DNA from: Hybos culiciformis
Lineage: Eukaryota > Arthropoda > Insecta > Diptera > Hybotidae
Reading direction: 5' to 3'
Assembly (NCBI GenBank): GCA_964007475.1
Contig: OZ023273.1
Coordinates: forward strand, 85,950,930-86,014,929
Length of the DNA: 64,000 nt
The position numbers and the translations under genes are program-made. The notes under the pieces were generated by a model. It was given only the letters and a program-made list of their open reading frames with translations. It was not told the DNA's origin and did no database searches. Positions within the stretch are counted from its first letter, which is position 1, and every line of letters begins with the position of its first letter. Below are positions 45,261 through 55,750 of this stretch, in pieces.

Positions 45261-45904
45261 ATATGAAACTTTTAGGCTTATTAATACCATAAATCGAGTA
45301 AAATAAATGACGAGAATTTTAATACGAATTCATTTCTTTATTTTATAATACATACTCATCTCAGAGATAAAGCTTTAATTAGAACTTTTTAAATAAATTC
45401 ATGGTATTCGCAGGATATTAACAACAAGTCGTCATTAGCCACCATCAAAAGGAACAATAACAACAAGTCGTCATTAGCCACCACCAAATAATGGCAACGC
45501 TTAATGTCACCCGTTCACATATGCAATGGTACAAAATGCCATCATTATATATGTAGCATTAGTTTTATTAGCAGGTTTTACTAGCCAATGAGGAAAAATC
45601 AATTTGAATTTCTTTAAAAATTTGTTTTATCACATTTGTGATAATATGTAAATATTTAATTTAAAAGATGTTTTTTTTTTGGTAGAAACAGGCAAAGAAA
45701 GAAGTCGAGCTCAAAAAGTAAAAACTTTTTCAACCGCTTTATTGATTAAAAATCTACTGCTTTTTTTTCTAATCTACTGCTTTTTTTTCTAATCTACTGC
45801 CCTTTTTTTGAATTTCTACTGCTTTATGCACTGCACACGATTAACTAAAAACAAAAAAAAAATTATTATTATCCCATAAAAAGCTTTAATTTTTGATTAA
45901 AATT

Positions 45905-46148
45905 CGCACCTCTCTTCCGACCCTACCTGCCAACCCTCCGTTCCGCCCCTCACTTCCGCCCCTCCATTTCGGCTAACCTTCCGCCTTCCTTCCACCCTCC
46001 CTTACGCTCCTCCCTTCCACATCCTCCCTACCACCTTACCTTCCACGCCTTGCAACCGCCCCGCGCATCCGCCCATCGCATCCACCCCTCGCATCCGCCC
46101 CTCGATTCCGCCCCTTCCTTCTGCCCAACCCTACCACCCCTCCGTTCC
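45905..46148. repeat. C-rich minisatellite
   Basis: Degenerate CTTCCGCCCCTC-type units of about 10-14 nt, strongly C-biased on the plus strand and almost G-free, in contrast to the AT-rich surroundings. Non-coding. Confidence 0.8.
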
Positions 46149-46315
46149 GTTTTATGGAATAAATAAGTTATTGTTCATGGAGTCTATTACGATTCTTGCA
46201 TATACAATCTTCTGCGTTCACGTTTGTTCTCCAAAATGTTTAGAAATTGATGTATGTACAAAATATGAATATTTATGAATTTTCGAAAAAAAAAAAACTT
46301 TATCCTATAACCCCC

Positions 46316-46732
46316 AGGTTAGACTGGATTTTTTTACTATCTTGACGAAGATAGTAGTTGAATGTATTGGTGAAATTTTATTACTTTATTAATTGTCAAT
46401 TTACTATCTTCTCTACTAGCAGGATTTAAATCAAGACAGTTGAGAAGATAGTTGACTGGATAGTCACAGTCAGAAAAAAAGAACAAATATTTTTTTTTTA
46501 CTTTAACAATACAAAATTAAAAATTGTATGCCTTGTTTTTTTTTTATCACTGTACTAAAAAAAAAAACAAAAAAATTTAATACAAAAAACTGAAAACATG
46601 ATAAAAATCTTGATAGAAATCAGGATAGTAAAAAGACACTCAATCAACTATCTTCTTACAAACACAGATAAAAAACACATACAATGATCAGTTTACTATC
46701 CAGTTTACTATCCAGTCTAATCTCTGCGTAAG
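46316..46732. mobile_element. Possible foldback MITE
   Basis: CAGGTTAGACTGGAT at the left and ATCCAGTCTAATCTCTG at the right are inverted. Subterminal ACTATCTTGACGAAGATAGT and GTTTACTATCCAGT motifs repeat inside. No target duplication seen. Confidence 0.5.
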
Positions 46733-46839
46733 AAACTTTAGTTTTTATTAAAAATTTGAAAAACTCAAATTTTCTAAATTCTAAAGTAACTTGATATTTA
46801 CAATAATATAATATAGAGAGGTAGGTGGTAGGTACTTAC

Positions 46840-47190
46840 ATTTTTTTTCCCCGAAAATGTTAAATTTTAAAATAAAAAAAAAAAAAATTTTTTTTTTGAG
46901 AAAACGTTTATACCTATATTAATTATTAATTATATACTTAATTATTAATTATATATTTAATTATTAATTATGTATTTAATTATTAATTAAATATTAAAAA
47001 CCTAAAAAAAACAATATACAAAAATTTCAAAACAAAATACTTATATTACAACCTTTTTGACTAATTTGACACATATTTGACATTATTTTCCCCTCAAATC
47101 TGACATAATTTTACACAAAGTTGCCTCTAAACAAGTTTTTATTTTTTTAGTCGAAAGATAGTAAAAAAGACATTTGTTTCAAAAAAGACA
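46840..47190. other. AT-rich sequence with ATTATTAATTA repeats
   Basis: Includes four units of AATTATTAATTATATA (46915-46990) and poly-A/T runs. No gene seen. Confidence 0.5.
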
Positions 47191-47259
47191 TTGCTTACAG
47201 AAATGTAATTTTTTTAAATTTGAAGATATTTTTTCGAAAGATAAAGTTATAGAATCTGG

Positions 47260-48175
47260 CCCCTGAATTATATATTTTTAAATTCTTTATATTAACTTCA
47301 TTACGGTTCCACAAACTTAGAAAGTCAAAACTTCCCGGTATCCAATCAAGCTGTAATTTTGCACATTGCATTTTCGTCGATGACAATGCACTTTAGCATC
47401 GACAATGCACTTTAGCATCACCTTTATATTCATTTCACCACCGGGTCCGCAAACTTAGAAAGTCAAAATTGTCCCACTGCCCGGTATCCAATGGAGCTGA
47501 AATGTTGCACATTGCTTTGTCGTCGATGACAATGCACTTTGGCATCGACACATTCACACACCTTTATTAATTAAATCCTTCACATTAACTTCACCCAGTT
47601 TCCACAAACTTTGAAAGTCAAAATTGACCCACTTCCCGGTATCCAATCGAGCTGAAATTTTGCACATTGCTGTGTCGTGGATCACAATGCACTTTGGCAT
47701 CACACAATCACGCACACCTTTATTAATAAAATTCTTTATATCAACTTCACGGCCGTTTCCACAAACTTAGTCAAAATTGACCCACTTCCCCGTATCCAAT
47801 CGATCGGAAATTTGGCACATCGTTTTGTCGTCGATGACAATGTACTTTGACATTGACACATTAACACACACACACACCTATATATGAACTTCACCACATT
47901 TTCCACAAACTTACAAAGTTAAAAATGACCCACTTCCCGGTATCCAATCGAGCTGAAATTTACTTTGGCATCACACACACACACCTTTGTATAAACTTCA
48001 CCACCTGGTCTGCAAACTTAGTGAGTCAAAATATATCCAATTTCCGATATTCAATCGAGCTTTTTTAAATTTTTTAAATTTTAAATTTTGCACATCACTT
48101 TGTCGTCGATAACAAAACAATATATATACTTTGGCATCACAGACACACACACCTTTATATATACTTCATATCAAT
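47260..48175. repeat. Degenerate about 150-180-bp satellite
   Basis: Six or so diverged units. Each has CCACAAACTTAGAAAGTCAA, ACTTCCCGGTATCCAATCGA, GCTGAAATTTTGCACATTGC, GTCGTCGATGACAATGCACT, TTGGCATCACACA and ACACCTTTATTAA. Later units are shorter and more diverged. Non-coding. Confidence 0.85.
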
Positions 48176-48909
48176 TGCCTCGCCTATAAAGGATTTATAT
48201 GAAAAACTTTGTTTTATGGGTTGTGTTTTTAACTTAAAATAAAACTAATCTGAATTCGCAAAAAGTTTAAAACAAATAAAATAAACTACAACTAGAAACT
48301 ATGTATATATCAAGGCAAACCCTTATCAACAGCATTTGAGAATCAACTTTCTTTTTTTTTAATCAACATTGGATCCCCATCATCGTTTCTCATAAATCGT
48401 GATGGAATCGTTGTTGTTCGTAAAAATCCTAAAAAAATGAGAATTTTTTTTTGTTGATAGAATAGTGTAGAGAAAAAATTAGTTTGTTTGTTTTGATTTT
48501 TTTTTGATTTTTTTTTGATTTTTTTCAACATATGATATGATCAGTGTTACCGAAGTACTCCAATCGGAGTATTTTTACTCCATTTCAATTCCCTGTACTC
48601 CTGTACTACACAAATTATTTATCCCATACTGATATACTCCTTTTTCAATTTATTTAATTTATTTAATGAATAAGTATTGAAGAAATTGATGAAGAATCTA
48701 GAATTCTGGCAAATTTTTCCGAAATCGATAGAAATCTTTCATTTGAAAGTTTTTGGAATGCAGTATTTAAAATGAAAAAGCTTTGAAAAAAGCTATGTTC
48801 CCTAAACTAACAAACTTAGCTCTTTATTAAGTTTACCGCAGCGCAAAAGCTGAACTTCGTTTTTCACAACTTAATATAATCTAATATCTAAAAAATGAAA
48901 ATTTTCTAA

Positions 48910-49038
48910 AACAACACAACACTTAACTCAAGTGAGACAAATTTAGAAATTAACACAAATTCCAGTCCGAGGTGGGAATCGAACCCACGACCGAACATGC
49001 CGTAGGATAATGGCAATACCACTACGCCATGACGGTCT
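48910..49038 (-). mobile_element. tRNA-derived SINE (minus)
   Basis: Minus strand: GACCGTCATGGCGTAGTGG (A box) and GTGGGTTCGATTCCCACC (B box), then a tail GGAATTTGTGTTAATTTCTA and AGTTAAGTGTTGTGTTG. Same family as the copy at 49634. The tRNA-like part could be misread as a tRNA gene but has no full cloverleaf. Confidence 0.8.
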
Positions 49039-49039
49039 C

Positions 49040-49480
49040 TTTCCTCAATCACGCCTAAACCGTTGGACCGATTTGGTTGAAATTTTCAACTTAAGTATCA
49101 TTGGGGTCCGAGATGGTTATAGGGTACTAGAATTTTGATCCGAGGCTCCGGCGGTGGGCTACCTTAGAAGCCGATTTTGCAATTTAGGTAAAATGTTGTA
49201 GCGTTGGACCCGAAAAGCTTATTGAAAAACTTCAAGTCGAAAGCCCCCCAACCGTTGTCTCCGTGCTATACAACAAATTTCCAAATTTTTAAATTTTGAA
49301 AATAAGGAGCCTAGAGACCCGAGATGCTTATAGAGTACTAGAAATTTTGACCGAAGTGGGGATATGTCGCATATTTTGAAATTCCGATTTTTTTACTGCC
49401 CAAAATATAGGTAAAAGTGTTTTGATATGTAAGTTCAGCACTACCGAGCGAAACCGGGTATTTCGTCTAGTTAAAGATAT
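49040..49480. repeat. Dispersed repeat, retroelement 3' UTR-like
   Basis: Contains CCGTTGGACCGATTTGGTTG then AAATTTTCAA, GGTTATAGGGTACTAG, a partial repeat of that phrase about 190 bp later, and ends AGCGAAACCGGGTATTTCGT. This style is common at insect retroelement 3' ends; no ORF. Confidence 0.55.
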
Positions 49481-49633
49481 AAAAAGAATAAATTAATAAT
49501 TCCAACTATCAAAGCAATAATGATTGGGAAAGAAATCTTAAATGACCAAATTTATACAGACTATATTCCATAGCACAATTTAATAAATAAAAATCATAAA
49601 TATAGTAACTAATACATAACTAATCATAATGTC

Positions 49634-49775
49634 GACCGTCAACGTCATGGTGCAGTGGTATTGCCACTTTCCTTCGGCATGTTGGGTCGTGGGTTCGATT
49701 CCCACTTCGGATTGGAATTTGTGTTAATTTTCCAAATTAGTCCACTTGAATTAAGTGTTGTGTTGTATTAATACT
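49634..49775 (+). mobile_element. tRNA-derived SINE (plus)
   Basis: GACCGTCAACGTCATGGTGC with AGTGGTATTGCC, then GTGGGTTCGATTCCCACTTC and the shared tail to AATTAAGTGTTGTGTTGT. Head-facing orientation relative to the copy at 48910-49038. Confidence 0.8.
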
Positions 49776-50159
49776 ATACTATTGAAATAAAATGAATGAA
49801 ATTGGATATAAATAAGAATTTTTTGTTTGTACGTGAATTCCGTTTCTTTTCGTCAAAAAATTTTTTTTAGGTGTACTCCCCAATACTCCATTTTTGATAC
49901 AAAAAGTACTCCTTTTGAAAATTATAAAACGGCAACATTGGATATGATATGAATTCATGAATTAATTCATAATCATGTATATAGAAAATAATAACGTAGT
50001 TTAATCACAGCCTGGCAATTGAATTTTTTTTCCTTACGAAATCGAAAACAATAAAAAAGTCAAAGTTGTTGTTGTTTAACTGTTAAAATGTACCCCCCCC
50101 CCAAGTTTTCACCACGAAAAATGCATGGAAAAGTTTCCCGTTATAATAAAACCATAATA

Positions 50160-50845
50160 TTAAAACAGGTTAAACAATTTTTTTTTAAATATTTAGCCTA
50201 CAAAAGATTAATAATTAAAAATGAAATAAATAGCCCATCCACTTCCAACTGCACAGATTATGGAGACATTAGTATTCTTTCTGTAGCTTCTACTTCTAAA
50301 ACATCAAAAATTTTAAATCAGAATAAATTTATGCTTGACTCAGAGGAAATTGATGAAGAGGAATTTTATATGATGAAGACATAATTCAATATTTTGATGA
50401 AATACCTTTAGAAGCCATTAGTTTAGAAGTTGATGCTGCAGTAACATATATAGCAGGATTTATTCAGAGAAAACTTTTGACTAATGTAAAATGCAGCGAG
50501 TGCATATTTTCCATACATTTGAAAGTTTTAAATTATTGGAAATAAAAAGTTTTGGTTGCCTACCAAGACCTCATGCAGACGTTTTGAAAATTTGTAAAAT
50601 TTCAGAAAAATTTACATCCATATTTAAATTAGACCAGAAACTCAACAAAAAATTTTTTATTTACACCTGTTCAATACTATTATGCTTTATATTAATGACA
50701 GTATTTTCGAAAATTTGGCTCATCATGTGTTGGATTGCGGCATATTTGAAAATCATAGATATTATTTAATTAAATTTATATTTGAAACTTATATAAAAAT
50801 AAAATTAAATCATATAGCGAAAGTAAAAACAGAAAATTGAAAAAA
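50160..50845 (+). pseudogene. Second P-element-type transposase remnant (C-terminus)
   Basis: Fragments of the C-terminal third in several frames: FFKYLAYKRLIIKNEI, AAVTYIAGFIQRKLLTNVKC, SFGCLPRPHADVLKICKISE, and IFENLAHHVLDCGIFENHRY with ETYIKIKLNHIAKV. These match in order the tail of the main P-type transposase (AYKRLIVRCQI, YISGFVVYKIFQKVNC, SKDL-ICQKTE) but differ in most residues, so they come from another P lineage. Frameshifts and stops throughout, and no catalytic region. Confidence 0.75.
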
Positions 50846-52144
50846 AAATAAATAAAAAATAGTCGCCAACAATATAATAAATTAGTTCTTTTTTCTGGAC
50901 AATAAAATAATCCTTTTAATTTTTTGTGGAAAAAACAATAATAAAACAATAATACAAATATTCTAATTAAATATATATAAAATAATATACAAATATTCTA
51001 ATAAATAAAAGTCTAATAAAACCAAAAATTTTTTACTTTGTTTTAAAAAAGAATTTTCGCATTAAAAATATTTATCAAAAATCAAGGTGAGTTTCCTAAT
51101 TTTTATAAACATCAGAAACTAATTTTAGTTCTAATCTAGGGGGATACATTTTTGATTTTCAAGACTGACTTCTTACCACACCATTAATAGCCTTTCTTTA
51201 TACTAATTATTCTATGAGTTTAATCATATGCGATGCATTGTTGTCAAAACTAGCATATAAATATTTATATTAATGTTTTTACATATGGCCGTATGCATGT
51301 TTTGTTGCATTAGCATACAAATATAAATTTACAAAAATTACATCAAAATAAATAATCCTTTAAATTATTTAATATTAAAAACATAAATTTTATTTTATGA
51401 TTATTAAAAAATTAGTCAAAATATTTCAGAATATATCAAAAAAACTACGATTCTGATTTAAATATTTTACATTTAAAAGCTCCAACAAATTTAATTTTTG
51501 AAGTTTCAAATACATTTTGGTGAGAATATTTGATGAATTTTTTGAAAAAAAATTTTATGAGAAAAATTTATTGAAAACAATAACATCTTGCTGCTTAGCT
51601 TAGAAGCTACAAACAAATCCATTAAGTTTTCAAAGTGGTTTTCAAATAATGATGAGTGCTATGACCATAAAATCACTTTTTTAAAAATGTTGATAACTCT
51701 GTTGTTAAAAAAAAATACTAAATGGCTAAAGGAAAAATTAATAAATTTCGATAACATAAAAAAAAAGCAAAACAAATCCGATTCAAAAAATAAAAAACTT
51801 AGTATACTTCAAAATAAATAAATATTTATATTTTTGAAGATATTCACACAATGTAAGTAAAATCAATACAATGTAAAATGAGATAAGCTAAAATATGAGC
51901 CTTTTTCATTGAAAGCGGTGGAAGTTCATTGTGACAAAAAATTAATTAATGTTAAAAATGAATACAATTTACTATGAGCTTTTTATTAATAAACTTTTTC
52001 CAAAAAATATCTGTTAAAATATTTACTGTTTTTATCATTTCACATTTTCAAACATTAAATATCTCCATATAAAATAAAATAAAAACTTAAGATATTTCCA
52101 TATAAAATAAAATACACTTACACGACTTTCAAAGAAAACGGATC
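50846..52144. other. AT-rich sequence, no gene seen
   Basis: The longest ORF (51588-51821) is Lys/Asn/Leu-rich and unlike any family I recognise; it is probably chance. Confidence 0.4.
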
Positions 52145-52152
52145 ATGCATAA

Positions 52153-52548
52153 CAGCGTTTCTCAACTTTAGGGTCGCGACCCGAATTTGGGTCGCGAAAG
52201 ATTTTCAATGGGTCGTTTTAATTTAAAAATTCTATTACAAATCCTACATATATTTTTTCAAAAATAATAAAATATTTTGATTACGTAAGAAGAATTAACC
52301 TATACCTTATTTTTCAAAAGATTGCTGTTTTAACATTGATAATTGAGTAAATCCTTTGAGCCAGACTTAATAAATTATCAAATGATTGTCAACAACAAAT
52401 AAGCCATTAAAATAAAAATAAATAAAACATTTTAAAGGTGGCTTTCATTTCTTCTACTTGTCAATGCATACCATTTTCAGATTGAGGGTCGCGTTATTTT
52501 GTACTCATATTTTATAGGTCGCAATAGCAAAAAGGTTGAGAAACGCTG
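52153..52548. mobile_element. hAT (Charlie-like) MITE, 396 bp
   Basis: Ends CAGCGTTTCTCAACTTTAGG and, reverse complemented, CAGCGTTTCTCAACCTTTTT: the CAGNGNTTCTCAAC terminus known from Charlie-type hATs. Flanking 8-mers ATGCATAA (52145-52152) and ATGTATAA (52549-52556) form an 8-bp duplication with one transition. Subterminal GGTCGCG motifs lie at both ends. Confidence 0.82.
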
Positions 52549-53280
52549 ATGTATAATATATATATTATATAGGATAAAAAAATTAGCTAAAAATGTTTCC
52601 AATTTTATTTAGATTTTAAAATAAATACTTTCAAAAAAAAAAAAATCCACGATCTATCACATTTTCCTGTCAAACATATGTTTTTTTTACAAACATGAAT
52701 GAATTTATGAATATACATAATTTTATACCATAATGATATTATCAGATGTAGTGCAAAAACAAAAAACAGTCGGTAGGATTTTATCGTAGAGAAGTTAGCA
52801 ACTTCTTGTTGTTTTTCACAGCAATACCATAAAACAATATCGTAAACAATTACCCAGGAAAAATAAATACTTAAATTGTAGTCACAATACAGGAAATTTT
52901 ATTCGGTTACAGGAAATTTTATTCAAATACTCAGGGATCAATTAGTAAATGAGCTCTGTGAGAAAAAAATAAACTAACAATTGCATACTTTAAGGAAGTT
53001 GGCGGCAATTTCTTGTCAAAAAACGAAAAACAAAAAAAAGTCCCGAAAAAAAGGAAAAGATATTACAAAAAGAGAAAAAAAAAATCCAAAAAGTGAAAGT
53101 GTGAACGCATTTAAAAAAACCGTCATGAGAAAATAAATAACGAATTTCGTATAAAAACTTTGAAGGGTCATATCTCCGAAATGGGGGCTTTCTCCCAAAA
53201 ACCGTCTAGGATTCAATATTCTAGGGACCGCCTGTACCACGTACCCAAAAATTGGGCACAAAAAAAAAATTTCCAACTTC

Positions 53281-53450
53281 AAAATAACAATTTGTTTTTG
53301 GAAGGTCTTGATAAAAAATGTTCAAACTATTTTAAAAAACGTTCGAGACCAATAAGAGATATTGATTGGGTACATTGAAAAGGTCTCGAACGCTTTTTAA
53401 AATAGTTTGAACATTTAATATCAAGACCTTCCAAAAACAAATTCTTATTT
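53281..53450. repeat. Long perfect hairpin
   Basis: Arms of about 70 nt (53281-53350 and 53381-53450): TTTGTTTTTGGAAGGTCTTG, then TGTTCAAACTATTTTAAAAA and CGTTCGAGACC pair with their reverse complements, with a loop of about 30 nt. Confidence 0.92.
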
Positions 53451-53725
53451 TAAAGTTTTTGAGCTCTTCGATAAAAAGCATTTTTTCTTAAAAAAATTTT
53501 TTTAACTTATAGTTTTTATTTTTTACTTTTTAGTTACATACGTTTCATGTTTTTTTCTTTTAATTCATAACATAAAATTATTTTTTTTTATTTATGAAAT
53601 ATTTTAACCTACCACTTCAAAATCAAAATGGCTTTAAATTCAAAATTACCATTAACATTTGATAAATATTTAAAAGCGTTTTAGAATTTTTTAGAACTTT
53701 GCGAAATATCACTAGGCTTGGTTAG

Positions 53726-54857
53726 GTGAGACGAATTATCGCATAATGTCATAATATATAAAAAAATACGAATTATCACATAAAAATCGATTTGTATGAG
53801 ATTATGCAGTAATTCATTTAAAAACGAATTATCACATAAACCAAAATGAATTTGAAAATAAATTAATTATCTCATAAATTTTATGTGATAATTCGTTTTT
53901 AAATGAATTAGTGCATAAAATTTTCGTCAAAATTTTTTTAGAATTTATGTGCTATTTCGTTTTTCAACGAACTATTACATAAAAACCAAAAAAACACATT
54001 TTATGTGATAATTCGTTTTTTTACGAATTAGTGCATAAATTTTGAAAATGCAGATTTATGCGCTAATTCGTATTCAAACGAATTAGTGTACTAATAATGG
54101 CTCCGTCAATTATCGCATAATGACATATCACATAATTTTTAAAATGAATTATCACATAATTTTTTTTATGAGATAATTCATGTACTTCCAATAACTACCG
54201 CGTCCCATTCGCTTCTGGTAAAAGAGAAAGTTGTCCGCACAAAATGTATGAAAAAGATATTGTGCATGATAGAGGACCGCTACCGTGTCCCATTCGCTTC
54301 GCGCGAAGCGTTCAAAAAAAGAAAAAAATGTGCCCTTTTCCAAATAAAATAGGGCAAAATTTCAGAACAATCGGAGGTATGCGCTTTTCGGAAGTTTATG
54401 CGACAATTCGTTTTAAATGAATTAATTAGTACACAATCTCATACAAACTAATTTTTATGTAATAATTCGTATTTTTTTATATGTTTTTATGCACTAATTC
54501 ACTTTAAAATGAATTAAATTAGATCATAAAATATGAAAATATAAATTTATGTGCTATTTCGTTTTCAAACGAATTAGTGCATAAATAGCGAAAAATCATT
54601 TTTATGTGATAATTCACTTTAAAATGAATTAGTGCATACATTTTTCGTTCAAATTTTTTTTGAGATAATTCATTTTTCGGTTTATGTATTAATTCATTTT
54701 AAAATGAATTATCACATAAAAATAATTTTTTATGAGATAATTCATTTTTCAATTTATGTGATACTTCGTTTTTAAATGAATTATCTCATAAAATAAAATT
54801 ATGTGATAATTCATTTTAAAAATAATGTGATAATTCATTATGCGATAATTCACGGGG
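53726..54857. mobile_element. TIR-bounded array of ATGTGATAATTC palindromes
   Basis: Outer inverted ends GTGAGACGAATTATCGCATAATG / CATTATGCGATAATTCACGGGG. Between them about 20 short modules of TTTATGTGATAATTCGTTTT and AACGAATTAGTGCATAAA face each other as palindromes in changing combinations. A unique GC-richer island (54190-54400) containing CCCATTCGCTTC sits in the centre. Architecture parallels 32987-33675 but the sequence is unrelated. Confidence 0.8.
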
Positions 54858-55750
54858 CCCTTGGCTGTACTTTTTTTATTTTTTTCATACAATTTTTTTT
54901 AATCCCGTCAAATTCTTTATTTAATTTTACAACATATGTTTCTTTATTAATCGGGGAAAATAAAAACAAAAAATATTTGTAAAATTGACATTTAGTATTT
55001 GAATAAAATTTCCTGTAACCAAATAAAATTTCCTGTATTGTGACTACAATTTAAGTACTTATTTTTTCCTGGGAAATTGTTTACGATATTGTTCTACGGT
55101 ATTGCTGGGAAAAACAACAAGAAGTTGCTCACTTCTCTACGATAGAAAAAACCACAAAAAAAACAAAACAAATAAAATGTTGAAATATTGAAATATTGAA
55201 AGCTGCATTTTTAATGTATGAACTGCAAAATCTTTATATACTTAATATTTATGCTACAACGTTGAAACTATGACCCTACGTAAGTACGTAAGAAATTTTT
55301 TGATTAAATGTTGTCGCGTCGGGCAATAGCCAGGGTATGTTTGATATAAATAAATCAATTGATTTAAATCAATGATTTAAATCAGATTTAAATTAATTTT
55401 ATTTTTTTTTAAAAATCGTTGATTTAAATCGATTTTATCGAAACGTATTTTCATGTTCATTTATTTTTACGACAATGACACTTGCAGCAACCTCGGCAAC
55501 AACCAATTAAAGAACTTATAAAACGGAAACACTGATTGATTCATCAAAACGATTTTTATCTTCCTTTTCGCTCATTCTAGTGGTGCAAAAAATTATATTG
55601 AAATTAACGGCATTTTCATCACTTTGTTTTTTCAACAAAACGAAAGTAGATTTAGTTTACAAAGAGAATTTTGTTATAGTTTGTTTGTTAAGATTTTTTT
55701 CTAAATATTAATTTTAATAATTCTAAAATATTTTAAAAATAGACTGGTTT

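Larger units (their letters stand above)
40375..45558. mobile_element. Possible TTA-flanked element nested in the hAT
   Basis: Left end TGCTACATTTACACCTAATG and right end, reverse complemented, TGCTACATATATAATGATGG, each flanked by TTA (40372-40374 and 45559-45561). Both ends contain related ATGGCAAC/GTTGCCAT phrases, as in PIF/Harbinger-like MITEs (TWA target). The inverted match is short, and 5 kb lies between, so this could be two ends of a small MITE separated by later insertions. Confidence 0.5.
39985..45833. mobile_element. hAT-bounded composite element carrying host and transposon cargo
   Basis: Termini CAGTGCTGTCGTTCTACAGC (left) and, reverse complemented, CAGTGCATAAAGCAGTAGAA (right), flanked by a perfect 8-bp duplication CACACGAT (39977-39984 and 45834-45841). 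Both subterminal regions carry several ATCTACTGCTTTTT motifs, all in the same orientation. The interior holds a second TTA-flanked inverted pair (40375-45558), an ECT2-like gene fragment, a TTA-flanked MITE and a copia 3' end. No hAT transposase seen. Confidence 0.8.
48542..49940. mobile_element. Non-autonomous hAT, 1.4 kb, containing two SINEs
   Basis: Ends CAGTGTTACCGAAGTACTCC and, reverse complemented, CAATGTTGCCG, flanked by a perfect 8-bp duplication GATATGAT (48534-48541 and 49941-49948). Subterminal ACTCC motifs (GTACTCC, ATACTCC) occur at both ends in the same orientation. The interior contains two SINEs and a dispersed repeat (49040-49480). Confidence 0.85.
52782..55144. mobile_element. 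Foldback element with about 150-bp TIRs and nested palindromes
   Basis: TATCGTAGAGAAGTTAGCAA at the left pairs with the right end (TTGCTCACTTCTCTACGATA). The match extends about 150 bp through AATTGTAGTCACAATACAGG and ATTCGGTTACAGGAAA. TA at each end could be a Tc1/mariner-type duplication or part of the TIR. The interior has no transposase; it contains a dispersed repeat (53160-53270), a long hairpin and a palindrome array. Confidence 0.8.

Noticed and set aside
48955..49038. tRNA gene candidate
   Set aside because: A and B boxes are present but the cloverleaf is incomplete, and the same tail occurs in a second copy; a SINE.
51588..51821. 77-codon Lys/Asn-rich ORF
   Set aside because: Composition follows the AT-rich background and no motif is visible.
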